From contig NZ_MDGQ01000005.1 in the NCBI RefSeq assembly GCF_001747105.1, forward strand, positions 496,001 to 560,000: a DNA stretch of 64,000 bases. The letters run 5' to 3'. Below are positions 34,839 through 43,807 of the stretch, piece after piece. This stretch comes from Roseivirga misakiensis. GTDB taxonomy: Bacteria > Bacteroidota > Bacteroidia > Cytophagales > Cyclobacteriaceae. The notes under the pieces were generated by a model. The model searched no databases. It was not told the origin of the DNA and saw only the letters and a list, made by a program, of their open reading frames with translations. A program made the position numbers and the translations under genes. Position 1 is the stretch's first letter; each line of letters starts with the position of its first letter.

Positions 34839-35390
34839 ATGAAAGAAGATGAAAATCGGAAATATTACGCCTTTGTGACGCTTGAACCGGTTGCTCTTTT
34901 TATGATAGTGTTGTTTGTTTTGTTAAACGGCTGTCAGTCTTTTTCGGAAGAGCAAAATAATGAGTATCCAGAGCAGTTTGGTGAGATCTATTTTGACGCC
35001 GATTTGGATAGCCCTGATTTCGAACTATGTCATCCAGAAGCGTTGGTTCATAGTAGAGTGTCATTGTCTTATGATGGAGGTCGATCAAGTATTGAAAAAG
35101 CAATAAGGGAAGAACTATTACGTACTAAGGCGAATCACCTTTACAATGGTTATATCGTTGTTAGGTTTTTGGTCAACTGTGAAGGGAAGGTGGGCAGACT
35201 GCGCTTAGAATCTTTAGATAACGCTTTTGTTTCTCAAACGAGTCCAGATCAATTGAATGAGATTTTAAGAAGTACAATTAAATCACTTGATGACTGGATT
35301 GTAACCATAAAAGCCAATGAGGGGAAGGATCATTCAAAATATCTGAATCTTAAATTTGAAAACGGAAAGCTAGATGCAGTTATTCATTAA
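34839..35390 (+). CDS. Hypothetical lipoprotein with TonB-C-like domain
   Basis: 183 residues. A hydrophobic segment ending LLNGC (Cys ~32) suggests a lipoprotein, perhaps from an internal start near MIVLFVLL. The C-terminal part (~105-165; GYIVVRFLVNCEGKVGRLRL) resembles the TonB C-terminal/energy-transducer-like domain seen in many Bacteroidota secreted proteins. It overlaps the TPR gene downstream by 17 bp, so the two form an operon, one of only two plus-strand units in the accessory region. Function unknown. Confidence 0.6.
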   Translation: MKEDENRKYYAFVTLEPVALFMIVLFVLLNGCQSFSEEQNNEYPEQFGEIYFDADLDSPDFELCHPEALVHSRVSLSYDGGRSSIEKAIREELLRTKANHLYNGYIVVRFLVNCEGKVGRLRLESLDNAFVSQTSPDQLNEILRSTIKSLDDWIVTIKANEGKDHSKYLNLKFENGKLDAVIH

Positions 35391-36216
35391 AATTAGGCCT
35401 TACGTATTAACATGTTTTTTCATTTTGATTGGTTTGCGAGTAGTTGCTCAAAGAGATTGTCTTACTTACGAAGAAAACACAAAAGAGAGATCAGCCTGTG
35501 AGGTTGGGTTAGAAGCAATTAAGTACAAGCAAGGTAGCCGCCAATCACAATTGTTATTCGATAAAGCCATCCAACTCAACCCAGATTACGCATGGGCTTA
35601 TTATGAAAAATCTGTTCCTTATTTAAAGAGAGGCATGCTTGGGGAAGGTATGAAAATACTTAACAAGGCTGTGGAGTTGGACCCTTTGAGCTACCTGACT
35701 TACAGGGCTTATTGGTATTTTCAGCATAAAAGTTACTTGCAGGCTAAGCAGGATTTAGAGAAATTCTATGCTTTAGAGGACGCTTATCCCAAAAATACCC
35801 CTGGAGGAGCGCTAGATATGAAAATTGTGCTGGGAATTAATTATGCGCATCTGGGTGATCTAGAAAGAGCAATTTCAATTGTAAAAGGTGTAATTGACGC
35901 ATACGATTCAGAGGACTACTTAGGTCCCTATGATAATCACACGCTTGGAGTGCTTTATCTACAGGCCAAGGACTACGAAAATGCTTTGGAAACTTTAATG
36001 AAGTCAATTGAAAGAAACGAGCAATTTGCTGATACCTATTACTATCTGGCCATAGTTTCTGAACAATTGGGGGATAAGAATAAAGCTATAGAGTTCATAA
36101 ATGAAGCTATTCTCCGTTATACAGGTGAAAAGCCGGGTTATACTGATTATCCGTTTTGCTTCCCCGTGTCAATTGAAATTGCAAAAGCCAAAAAAGTTGA
36201 ACTAGCGAACCTTTGA
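35374..36216 (+). CDS. Secreted TPR-repeat protein
   Basis: 280 residues. A signal peptide (~1-25, ending VVAQ) precedes at least five TPR-like units (e.g. LLFDKAIQLNPDYAWAYYEK, MKILNKAVELDPLSYL, AISIVKGVIDAYDSEDY, LETLMKSIERNEQFADTYYY, AIEFINEAILRY). TPRs mediate protein contacts; the partner may be the lipoprotein encoded just upstream and overlapping it. A conserved pair of Cys after the signal (RDC, RSAC) could form a disulphide. Confidence 0.75.
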   Translation: MQLFIKIRPYVLTCFFILIGLRVVAQRDCLTYEENTKERSACEVGLEAIKYKQGSRQSQLLFDKAIQLNPDYAWAYYEKSVPYLKRGMLGEGMKILNKAVELDPLSYLTYRAYWYFQHKSYLQAKQDLEKFYALEDAYPKNTPGGALDMKIVLGINYAHLGDLERAISIVKGVIDAYDSEDYLGPYDNHTLGVLYLQAKDYENALETLMKSIERNEQFADTYYYLAIVSEQLGDKNKAIEFINEAILRYTGEKPGYTDYPFCFPVSIEIAKAKKVELANL

Positions 36217-36235
36217 CTTGACTTTCATTTACTAA

Positions 36236-37474
36236 TTAGTATTTACTAATCTCGTCAATGGCATTTGTACCTGTAGCCGCTGATAACATATCTAGTAATT
36301 TCTCTGGAGTCATTGAAGATTCCAGTTTTATGTCAGTCAAAAGTTTTAGAAATAGAGCTTCTCGGTTTTCGAAAGTATCTTTGAAATACTTAAATGCTCT
36401 GCCGTATTGGCCGACATCGTTATTATAGATGAATCTATCGCCATAAAGCTTTCCTTGATCAACACTTTCTATGGGACCATTACCACGCCAGTCTAATAGA
36501 TTACCATCTTGCTTGAATTCACTTGCTTTCGCTAGCCTATTATCAAAGAAATATCTGATTCCTTCATCTGGTACGGAAACCATGCAGTAGTGGTAAGCCA
36601 TATATTCTGAAACTCCATCATTGAACCACCGATACTTGTAACCTCTGAGCTTATAAGAATGCACTAATGTTTCTTCTACAATTTCATGAGAAAAGGTATT
36701 CCCGATTTTCTTGGAGAGTTTATCCATATTTACGCTATCTGATTCATACATAGGGAAAGTCCAAGGGATATATCTGTCCGTTCCTACCACAATTGTATTT
36801 GAAGAATTGACTTCTGTCAAATAAAGGCTCTGTTTCTCTATCTCCTGAAGTTTGAATCTGTAAGATAGGAAATCGATTAATTGATTGAATTGATTTAAGG
36901 CAAACTTAGCCTCATCCTCAAGTTCTTGATCATAATAAATTTGATATCCAGCGCCCATAAAAGAGTCTGCTTGCGAATAGTCCAGCACAGATAAGTTGTT
37001 AATATTCTTGGCTCGATCGTTTCCAAATATGAGATTGGAATTATAGGTGGCCCGAGTAGTGAGTGAGAACTTATGTGGTCTTATTGTACTGATGTAAGTG
37101 ATTTTACCATCATTTTCGTTTGGGTTATATCTTAATTCAAACTTTTCTGATTTGTAATCTTTGAAATGAATTCTGCCCTTCAATGAATTGATAGAGTCAT
37201 TGAATTGTTCGACACGCTTAATGGAAATCTCTGTGATTTTTGCTGAGGATTTAAAATTGAGGTAGGCATAAAGCGATGTGTAGGAGGTATTCGGGTCCAT
37301 CCCAGATAGGGTGAAATTGTGAGTGAGTAAAGGTTGAATGATGCTATAGTCGTTTTCATTTACAGCATTTTTCACCTTACTAATTATGGCGATATCTTTT
37401 TCAGAGACATTTTCTGATTTACTACATGCGGATATTGATAAGATAATTAGGAAGAATATTGGAAGCTTTTTCAT
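36236..37474 (-). CDS. Lipoprotein with degenerate gluzincin (M1-like) motif
   Basis: 412 residues. The lipobox is ISAC (Cys 17). The central region reads SHEIVEETLVHS (H263, E264, but E267 in place of the second zinc His), followed by RWFNDGVSEYMAYHY, where E290 occupies the usual third-ligand position. The layout recalls M1/M61-like gluzincins such as the 38.6-kb gene, but HExxE instead of HExxH suggests it is inactive or binds metal differently. The N-terminal ~100 residues resemble a DUF4440-type module. Function unknown. Confidence 0.5.
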   Translation of the reverse strand: MKKLPIFFLIILSISACSKSENVSEKDIAIISKVKNAVNENDYSIIQPLLTHNFTLSGMDPNTSYTSLYAYLNFKSSAKITEISIKRVEQFNDSINSLKGRIHFKDYKSEKFELRYNPNENDGKITYISTIRPHKFSLTTRATYNSNLIFGNDRAKNINNLSVLDYSQADSFMGAGYQIYYDQELEDEAKFALNQFNQLIDFLSYRFKLQEIEKQSLYLTEVNSSNTIVVGTDRYIPWTFPMYESDSVNMDKLSKKIGNTFSHEIVEETLVHSYKLRGYKYRWFNDGVSEYMAYHYCMVSVPDEGIRYFFDNRLAKASEFKQDGNLLDWRGNGPIESVDQGKLYGDRFIYNNDVGQYGRAFKYFKDTFENREALFLKLLTDIKLESSMTPEKLLDMLSAATGTNAIDEISKY

Positions 37475-37648
37475 ATTTGCCAGTTCAGGTAATCACTAAG
37501 TTCTGATTGGGTCAAATGTATATCCGGTACATTGAACCTGAACCAAAATATGATATGCGGTTTTAGATACTCTTTGGAGATTGATTTTTAGCATAAGCGG
37601 AGAGTAACCTAATTCTAATCTGAAGAGGAAAACAGCGTTTAAAGCTAT

Positions 37649-37674
37649 TAGGGGGACATGAGCACTAGTTTTGA
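37649..37674 (+). repeat. Dispersed intergenic repeat, copy 2 (TAGGGGGACATG ... GTTTTGA)
   Basis: TTTAAA, five bases, TAGGGGGACATG, seven bases, GTTTTGA. It matches copy 1 at 34739 in block order; the two lie in the same orientation and bracket a 2.9-kb segment with three genes. Confidence 0.5.
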
Positions 37675-37711
37675 AAGTTATACCAAGCCTCAAATCACTA
37701 GGTGTGGTACT

Positions 37712-38467
37712 TTATTTTTTAGGTAGATATAACTTCATTTCTCCTATCTCCAGTTCGTCCAAATGACCCATTTTATCTTCTTCCTTAGTGATCAAATGCA
37801 TATGCAAAAATGTATCGTGATGTGTAAAGACCCCTTTGTGATCTGTGGAGAAAAAGCCTATAATTTCAACCTCTTTATTTTCAATATGATAGTTGGTTTG
37901 TCCTTGGTGAGCTTCAGCAGGAGATGATACCTTAGTTCCCTCGGGTAAATTTTGAATATGAATTTTAGCGCTCGAAACGCGTCCAGATACCTTAAAAGCG
38001 AATGGCCTTTTATAATCAGCTGTATTTTTATCAATAAATGTTTCTAACGCTTGAATGCTTTTGATTCCATTGGGTAATGCAATCTCATCCCATTCATTCA
38101 CATTGGTATAGACTAAGAATGGGGCGGAAGTATTGAATGTACTTTCTACAATCATTGTTGAATCCGAGGTTACCGTTGAAACATAACTTTTGCCGTTATT
38201 AATCAATAATTCACCCTGTAAATAGCTCACTGGCCCGAGTCCAAAAAGTCCGGTTTTATTTGAAATAGTGTCTAGGTTAATATTGCCATTCAGTTCTCCG
38301 TTCCACATGACGTTTCTCATAGCCCCAACTATTTGAACGTCTGCGTAGGTTTCGGTTTCTCGTGTGTCTTTTTGCTCCTGAGTTACTTGACAACTAGTTA
38401 AGGCTGTCGCTAACAGACTAAAAAATACAACGTAAGCCTTCGTTTTAGCTGAACAAGCTCGTACCAT
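37712..38467 (-). CDS. Acetolactate decarboxylase-family lipoprotein
   Basis: 251 residues. The ALDC fold is recognisable: IVGAMRNVMWNGELNGNINL, then YLQGELLI, FKVSGRVSSAKIHIQNLPEG and FTHHDTFLHMHLITK. The zinc ligands would be the two His of HMH and the His of GHLDEL. The enzyme converts acetolactate to acetoin. The N-terminus has a lipobox (TALTSC, Cys ~26), so the protein is predicted to be exported and lipidated, unlike the cytoplasmic fermentation enzyme. No acetolactate synthase or butanediol dehydrogenase is adjacent. Confidence 0.7.
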   Translation of the reverse strand: MVRACSAKTKAYVVFFSLLATALTSCQVTQEQKDTRETETYADVQIVGAMRNVMWNGELNGNINLDTISNKTGLFGLGPVSYLQGELLINNGKSYVSTVTSDSTMIVESTFNTSAPFLVYTNVNEWDEIALPNGIKSIQALETFIDKNTADYKRPFAFKVSGRVSSAKIHIQNLPEGTKVSSPAEAHQGQTNYHIENKEVEIIGFFSTDHKGVFTHHDTFLHMHLITKEEDKMGHLDELEIGEMKLYLPKK

Positions 38468-38590
38468 CTTTCAATAAAAGACTTTTGTCGTTTAGAGTCA
38501 ATGGGCGATGATCGTATTGCGCTGATTTTTTTGAGTATTGTCAGTTTTTACTACCGCAATCCACTGGTTACAATCGATTAATAATTAGTT

Positions 38591-39994
38591 CTAATCAATT
38601 TCCTTTAACTTATTAATTGCATTTTCAAGGGAGTTCTTGTTTTCAAAATATTTACTTATCAAGTCATTTAGTTTAGTTTCATTTTTCAAGACTCCACCTA
38701 GTGTTGAAACTAAAAAGTTATAATTGGTGAATTTGGTTGATGTGCTTAATAACAAGTTTAACCATTCCCACATTTTTTGCTCACCAATCTCTTTCTCTAT
38801 TGATGAGAATATGAGAGGGGCATAATTGTAAGAGTATAATTGTCTATTAATATATTCAGACTCAGAATTTATTTTACCGAATGGTGTTGGATTGAAGGAA
38901 CCTAAATTCTTGATTTTTCGATCAATCATTTTTTCATAAACATCTTTCCCAATTCTGTCTTTTGTCAATTGTAGCGATAAGTACTCAGAAAAACCTTCAC
39001 TCATCATATCTCCAAGCGCTGAGTTGAATACTTTGTGAGTGCCAAAATAAAAGTGGCCCAGTTCGTGCGCGATATAAGGACGATAAATTTTTTCATATTC
39101 TGGTTCAACAATGCTTTTTAGCCCATTCTGCCAATCTATACTCATAATCGTTGGATATGATACGAACATCCATCCATCTTTTTTTGATGTTGGTGTGGTT
39201 TGAACAAAACTGACTGGTTGGTCGAAAGGGATTTTCAAATGATCAGCATAATAAGCCTTATAAGAGTTGATAAGCTCTCCAAATTCTTTCAGTTGCTGAC
39301 CGCTAAGTCCAGAATTTAAAAAGTAGGTATTGTTAAATTCTGAAAACTCATAATTGCCACAAAAAATCGTTAGCTCCTTTGGACTTTGACTTTTGAAATT
39401 ATAAGACTTAGCATAGATAGGTTTATTACCATTTACATAAAGGCTTTTACAGTCGGAACAGGTTAACTTAATATCATAAAAAACCTCGTCCAACACTTGA
39501 TCGTTCGTAATGTCATAAAGGACTGGATACCAAGCGGATTGAAACCCATCAGAACGAACTGAATTTTTGTTAAATGCGATATTTCCTTTCCAATCTTTCC
39601 GGCTATAGTCTTCGATTGTATCTCTTACAACTGGAAATTTACCAGTATACTTAAACTGAATCGATTCCGGTAGAAATTTATTTTTACCAGTATTATCTCC
39701 AAAATAGTAGGCATTACTTTCTCCAGAGGATAAGGTGTCATTTAACGATCTATCATAATAGACTAAAAAGTCATGAGGTTTTTTACTTCTCATATGTAGA
39801 ATGTTCATACCTGAATTAAGCCGTATAAAGTAATCTTTAATCCGAGGGATGTCGCTTAAAGTTAAGTCACATTCAAAGGTGCCTTCAGAAATGGAAATTT
39901 CGACTTCACCCGTTAATACTGGATGTTTCTCTTGCGCTGAGATATTGCCAATAATTGTAATTATAAATAGTATTGATAATAATTTGAGTCTCAT
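38591..39994 (-). CDS. Secreted M1-like gluzincin metallopeptidase
   Basis: 467 residues with a signal peptide (~1-21, ending ISAQ). The N-terminal ~200 residues are beta-rich, and C180 and C183 (CSDC) may form a disulphide. The zinc motif HELGH (310-314) is followed exactly 18 residues later by E333 in MMSEGFSEY, the M1/gluzincin HExxH-18x-E pattern. Activity as a peptidase outside the cytoplasm is therefore plausible, though the M1 GxMEN exopeptidase motif was not found. It is a single gene. Confidence 0.7.
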   Translation of the reverse strand: MRLKLLSILFIITIIGNISAQEKHPVLTGEVEISISEGTFECDLTLSDIPRIKDYFIRLNSGMNILHMRSKKPHDFLVYYDRSLNDTLSSGESNAYYFGDNTGKNKFLPESIQFKYTGKFPVVRDTIEDYSRKDWKGNIAFNKNSVRSDGFQSAWYPVLYDITNDQVLDEVFYDIKLTCSDCKSLYVNGNKPIYAKSYNFKSQSPKELTIFCGNYEFSEFNNTYFLNSGLSGQQLKEFGELINSYKAYYADHLKIPFDQPVSFVQTTPTSKKDGWMFVSYPTIMSIDWQNGLKSIVEPEYEKIYRPYIAHELGHFYFGTHKVFNSALGDMMSEGFSEYLSLQLTKDRIGKDVYEKMIDRKIKNLGSFNPTPFGKINSESEYINRQLYSYNYAPLIFSSIEKEIGEQKMWEWLNLLLSTSTKFTNYNFLVSTLGGVLKNETKLNDLISKYFENKNSLENAINKLKEID

Positions 39995-40148
39995 GATGAT
40001 CTGCCTTTAGTACAAATGTTTTTTTAGTATTAGACCTATTTCCAAATAAGTCATTGTTCCAATTAGCCGAATTAGGTTTTAGCTTTGTTCTATTCTGTGA
40101 TTACTGAACGACCCAGTTATCACTTTAAAGTGTGTTGCTTTTATTACT

Positions 40149-41834
40149 CTATTTTAGTTCAATTTTGATTTGATTGACCCATACTTGGGATCGGTCACGA
40201 TTTCTTTCAAAATTTTCAATCATAAAATTGCTGTCATAATCTACTTTGTCATTGAAATACTTTTTGCCGTTTAGATAGACCTTCACTCTTTTGCTGTGGT
40301 CAACCATTTCTGGTGAAATGTTAATGGTGAATGTCTTTATGGCCGAAGTTTTGATGTAAAAGGTGTTGTCCTCATATTTGGCTACAATCTTTCCAGACTT
40401 CCTTGGTAAGTCAAAGGCATTTTTGTCTACCTCTTTTTCACTTAATATGTCGCTATTTTTGTCTTTGTACTCGAGCCATTTATCGATCTTAAAATTTATT
40501 TCCTTATGCCAATCAGCTTTAGAGGCCAAAGAATCTAATTTTATATTGCTCAACCAATCGATCTGTCCATTGCTATTATCATCAAATTCCCATGTAATTT
40601 CTTTTGGAAATGGGTCCCTAGTTCTGGTTTTTAAATCATCATAAAGTTTTTGAAATGCAGGCTCAGATTCGTCAAATTCTGGAAACCAATGGGGGAACCC
40701 CTTGTAACGATGTTCTTTATAATCTGCATTCATTTCATTCATCAATGCAGTTAACTGATCATTGGCATTTGGAGGATAATAATAGTCCTGGTCTGTTGAA
40801 AAATTCATGAAAGACCTGTTCTTGATGTTTTCAATAAATGTACCTCCCGTAAATACTTTAGGGTATGTATTTAGCCCGTAAAACCCCGCGAATTCAGTTG
40901 GTTGTTTCATTAAATAGGAAAATGAGCCGGTCGCTCCGTTAGAGTGCCCAGATATAAAGACTTTATTATCGTCAACGTTAACTCCGTTTTTTATGAGCTT
41001 TAGCATTTCTGGTATCATGAAAAACCCCTCGTTTGGAACCATCCAATTGAATTTTTTATTTCCCTTTGGAAAGGCCAGGATTACGTCATTTTCCGCCGCA
41101 TACTTTGTGTAGTACCTATTCCAACCGCCTAATACCTGTTCAGCTAATTGATAAGCTGCAAGGCTGTTATGCTTAACCGCACCGTGTAGAATGAATAAAA
41201 GAGGATATTTCTTATCTGGACTATAGTTTTCGGGTAGCTGAATGAAAAAGGAGGTACTAAAGTTTTCATCTAAGTTAAATGAAATAGAATAACCTTGTAA
41301 TGCTTTGGTTTTATACGGATTAAAGTTTTTGAGTTCCTTATATAGTTTTTCAGGTTTGTCTATCTCACGAAATCTTTCTGCTTTTATCGCATAAAACTCA
41401 TTTTCATTATCTTCGAAACGCTGGTAAAAAAGTGCCTTGTAATTTTCAGCATCTTTTACAAGAGTACTCCACCTGGGGTCTGTTAAAAGGTTTTTATACT
41501 CACCTTCGGCATATGAGTTTAATACATAAATGTATCCGGGATCACCATATTTATTCATTTTCCTGCCAATGAGAGAATTTAGGTACCCAAATGCTTTGTC
41601 GTAATCTTTTAATCTAGAAGCTAAAACAGAGGACTTATAAAGCCCAGAATTGTTAATACTATCAGGGAATAATTCAAAGGCTTTTTCATACATGTCTAAG
41701 GATTTTTGATAGCCCTCTTCATCCTTAGCATCCCACATAGCTTGTAAAGCCACCTTTGTCATTTTTGTGTAATTGTCCTGGGCCTTCACTAAGAAGCCGC
41801 AAAAAACAAATAAGATTAAAAAGTAAAGTCTCAT
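40149..41834 (-). CDS. Secreted alpha/beta hydrolase (esterase-like) with N-terminal TPR-like region
   Basis: 561 residues. Signal peptide ~1-18 (LVKAQ). Residues ~25-120 look TPR-like (SLDMYEKAFELFPDSINNSG, KDYDKAFGYLNSLIG). The hydrolase core starts ~190: PLLFILHGAVKHNS and the nucleophile elbow ISGHSNGATGSF with S298. The C-terminal ~130 residues (~430-561) form a beta-rich accessory domain. This layout resembles poly-hydroxyalkanoate- or feruloyl-esterase-like secreted enzymes; the substrate is unknown. Confidence 0.75.
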   Translation of the reverse strand: MRLYFLILFVFCGFLVKAQDNYTKMTKVALQAMWDAKDEEGYQKSLDMYEKAFELFPDSINNSGLYKSSVLASRLKDYDKAFGYLNSLIGRKMNKYGDPGYIYVLNSYAEGEYKNLLTDPRWSTLVKDAENYKALFYQRFEDNENEFYAIKAERFREIDKPEKLYKELKNFNPYKTKALQGYSISFNLDENFSTSFFIQLPENYSPDKKYPLLFILHGAVKHNSLAAYQLAEQVLGGWNRYYTKYAAENDVILAFPKGNKKFNWMVPNEGFFMIPEMLKLIKNGVNVDDNKVFISGHSNGATGSFSYLMKQPTEFAGFYGLNTYPKVFTGGTFIENIKNRSFMNFSTDQDYYYPPNANDQLTALMNEMNADYKEHRYKGFPHWFPEFDESEPAFQKLYDDLKTRTRDPFPKEITWEFDDNSNGQIDWLSNIKLDSLASKADWHKEINFKIDKWLEYKDKNSDILSEKEVDKNAFDLPRKSGKIVAKYEDNTFYIKTSAIKTFTINISPEMVDHSKRVKVYLNGKKYFNDKVDYDSNFMIENFERNRDRSQVWVNQIKIELK

Positions 41835-41903
41835 AATTATTAGATTATTAGACCAATTTAGGATGATGAAATATTAAAAAATTGTAAAAATGGAACTAGT
41901 CCA

Positions 41904-42719
41904 TTAAGATTTTATCAAGTGCCAAAAGGTATCTTGCCTTCCCAGTACTGTGCCTTTATGGAAAAACGCCTTGGGTGAATTATTTGTAAGATTTTTATAT
42001 GTCTTGTTCAAATGAGATTGATCATTGAAGTTAAACTCATAGGCTAGAGAAGTGAAGTTTTCTTCAGAGTTTTCAAAGAGCCTTTTGTTCATAGTCTTTC
42101 TAAAGAGTACTATTTCCTGAAATTTTTTAACAGAAACGCCGAGGTAGGATTTGAAAATACGGTTTAAGTGCTGTCGGCTAATATTCAAATATTCGGAAAG
42201 GTAATTGACTGAAAAACTTTCGAAGTTTGTAAAGACATATTGAAGAGATTTCTCGAGGATGTTATGCTCGAATTTTATGTATCTTTTGACTAAAAAGCTA
42301 TCTAATAGGTCTGTGAGGGTGTTTATATTAGTAGTAGAGAAGAGACGTGTTAGCTCCTGTTTTTTGAAGAACTCATAATTATTTAAAATTTTCTTAAAGC
42401 TTAATTGTCTGTAGAATTGCTGAATTCCCAAGGGATGAAAAACAATTACTATTCTATGGACTTCGCCCAATTGTCTAACGTGTAGCACCTTTTCACGGAT
42501 AGGCGTAAAGATCTGGAGTTCTTCTGCTGTTTTATCAAACATCACATCTCCGTTCTCTAGATGCTTATGAGAACTGTACAATGAAATAGTGTTATTGAAG
42601 TGAGGGAAACATTGAAATTGATGGGTTTCGTTCTCGGATTTAATATCTAAATAGTAATAATCCACCAATGCTTGAAGCATGGTGTTTTTAGGTTTGAATG
42701 TTTCAAAGACCTCTGCCAT
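41904..42719 (-). CDS. AraC-family transcriptional regulator
   Basis: 271 residues. The C-terminal two-HTH domain is clear (VNYLSEYLNISRQHLNRIFK, then FTSLAYEFNFNDQSHLNKTY); the N-terminal ~150 residues are a cupin-like sensor region of the AraC-like kind. It lies upstream of, and on the same strand as, the esterase gene, 69 bp away, and may control it. A 9-bp inverted repeat ~95-160 bp upstream of its start may be its own binding site. Confidence 0.8.
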   Translation of the reverse strand: MAEVFETFKPKNTMLQALVDYYYLDIKSENETHQFQCFPHFNNTISLYSSHKHLENGDVMFDKTAEELQIFTPIREKVLHVRQLGEVHRIVIVFHPLGIQQFYRQLSFKKILNNYEFFKKQELTRLFSTTNINTLTDLLDSFLVKRYIKFEHNILEKSLQYVFTNFESFSVNYLSEYLNISRQHLNRIFKSYLGVSVKKFQEIVLFRKTMNKRLFENSEENFTSLAYEFNFNDQSHLNKTYKNLTNNSPKAFFHKGTVLGRQDTFWHLIKS

Positions 42720-43062
42720 GGTAAAAATAGTATGATAAGCAGGCTTTAAGTAATGGTTTCCAAGGTAGTATTGGTCTAGAAGACCTAAAATTGACCTTGA
42801 TGAATATGGCTAATGATTGGTCAATAGCTAAAAAAATATACTTGTGCCTACTTTGTTTGAGTTTTTAGAAAGACCAATCAAGTTTTGAAAGGTTGCAGAT
42901 TGGTTTCTAATAATTCTGCGAGAAATTAAATAATTGGCTAACTCGTGAGAAACGCTCTTAGAAAGGTTGAATAACCTTGAGGAGTTTTGTGATACAGTTT
43001 TTACTTTAAATGGCTCTTATTCAATAGTATGGTTTCTAGAGACCAACGAGAATAGCTATTAG
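42720..43062. other. 343-bp spacer with inverted repeats upstream of the AraC gene
   Basis: It contains TGATTGGTC (42814-42822) and GACCAATCA (42872-42880), perfect 9-bp inverted arms about 50 bp apart, and a smaller GGTCT-AGA-AGACC (42773-42785). A further GATTGGT lies near 42900. No ORF of interest or RNA gene was seen. Confidence 0.4.
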
Positions 43063-43704
43063 TCAAATGGTATTGTTATATGCCGATATTACTTTTCCGA
43101 GGTCAATCATCGTATCAATTCTAATTACCCCCGAACCCTCATGTGAGTTGCTTGGGTCGTAAAGGACTGTCTTTATCTTTGCTGCTAAACCAGCTTCTAG
43201 CCCTTTAAGGCTGTCCTCAATAATTAAACATTCGTTGGGAGAGAAGCCCATTTTTTCCGCTGCATACAAAAATATTTCTGGCTCGGGTTTCCAAGAGTTT
43301 ATATCATATGAACTATACACGTTATTCCCGAAGTATCTCTTCAGACCAGTTATTGTGAGAGCCGTATTAATCTTTTGTACTGGGCCACTAGAAGCCACGC
43401 ATACAGAAAGTTTGTTTTGACTTAAGAATTCATGGACTCCATGACATGGCTTCAATTCTTTTTCAAAAAGTTGGTTTACCAACGCTCGATATTCAGGGAC
43501 AAAGTTTTCGTTGAAGGAAATGTCGTGTTTTTCTTCAATGTCTTTTAAAATATTGGCGAGTTTCCCACCTCTGTATTTTTCCATCATGGCCCTAGCAGAA
43601 GTTTCTATGCCATAATCTCTTAATTTGATTTCAAGACCTAGATTACAGAGCATCTCACTATCAACTAAAGTCCCATCACAATCGAATATCAAACATTTAA
43701 TCAT
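43063..43704 (-). CDS. HAD-superfamily hydrolase (subfamily IA, phosphatase-like)
   Basis: 213 residues. Motif I is IFDCDGTLVDSE (nucleophile D8, acid D10), motif II VCVASSGP, motif III near WKPEPEIF, motif IV IEDSLKGLEAGLAA. The cap lies between ~15 and 85. This is a YieH/beta-phosphoglucomutase-like branch; it probably dephosphorylates a small phospho-metabolite such as 6-phosphogluconate. Single gene. Confidence 0.85.
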   Translation of the reverse strand: MIKCLIFDCDGTLVDSEMLCNLGLEIKLRDYGIETSARAMMEKYRGGKLANILKDIEEKHDISFNENFVPEYRALVNQLFEKELKPCHGVHEFLSQNKLSVCVASSGPVQKINTALTITGLKRYFGNNVYSSYDINSWKPEPEIFLYAAEKMGFSPNECLIIEDSLKGLEAGLAAKIKTVLYDPSNSHEGSGVIRIDTMIDLGKVISAYNNTI

Positions 43705-43807
43705 TTTGTTTCAGTTGCGTTCTGTCATTATTACTCAATAAACAGTCGGTTAGTTACTTCAGTTTAACTGAATGTATTTAGCAAAAACCTCTAATTCGCA
43801 GTTAGGC

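Noticed and set aside
36231-36240. ACTAATTAGT palindrome as regulatory site
   Set aside because: It lies at two convergent gene ends and is A/T-rich enough to arise by chance.
37496-37693. 65-residue minus-strand ORF
   Set aside because: Composition is not protein-like, there is no homologue signature, and it overlaps the dispersed repeat at 37649; better seen as spacer.
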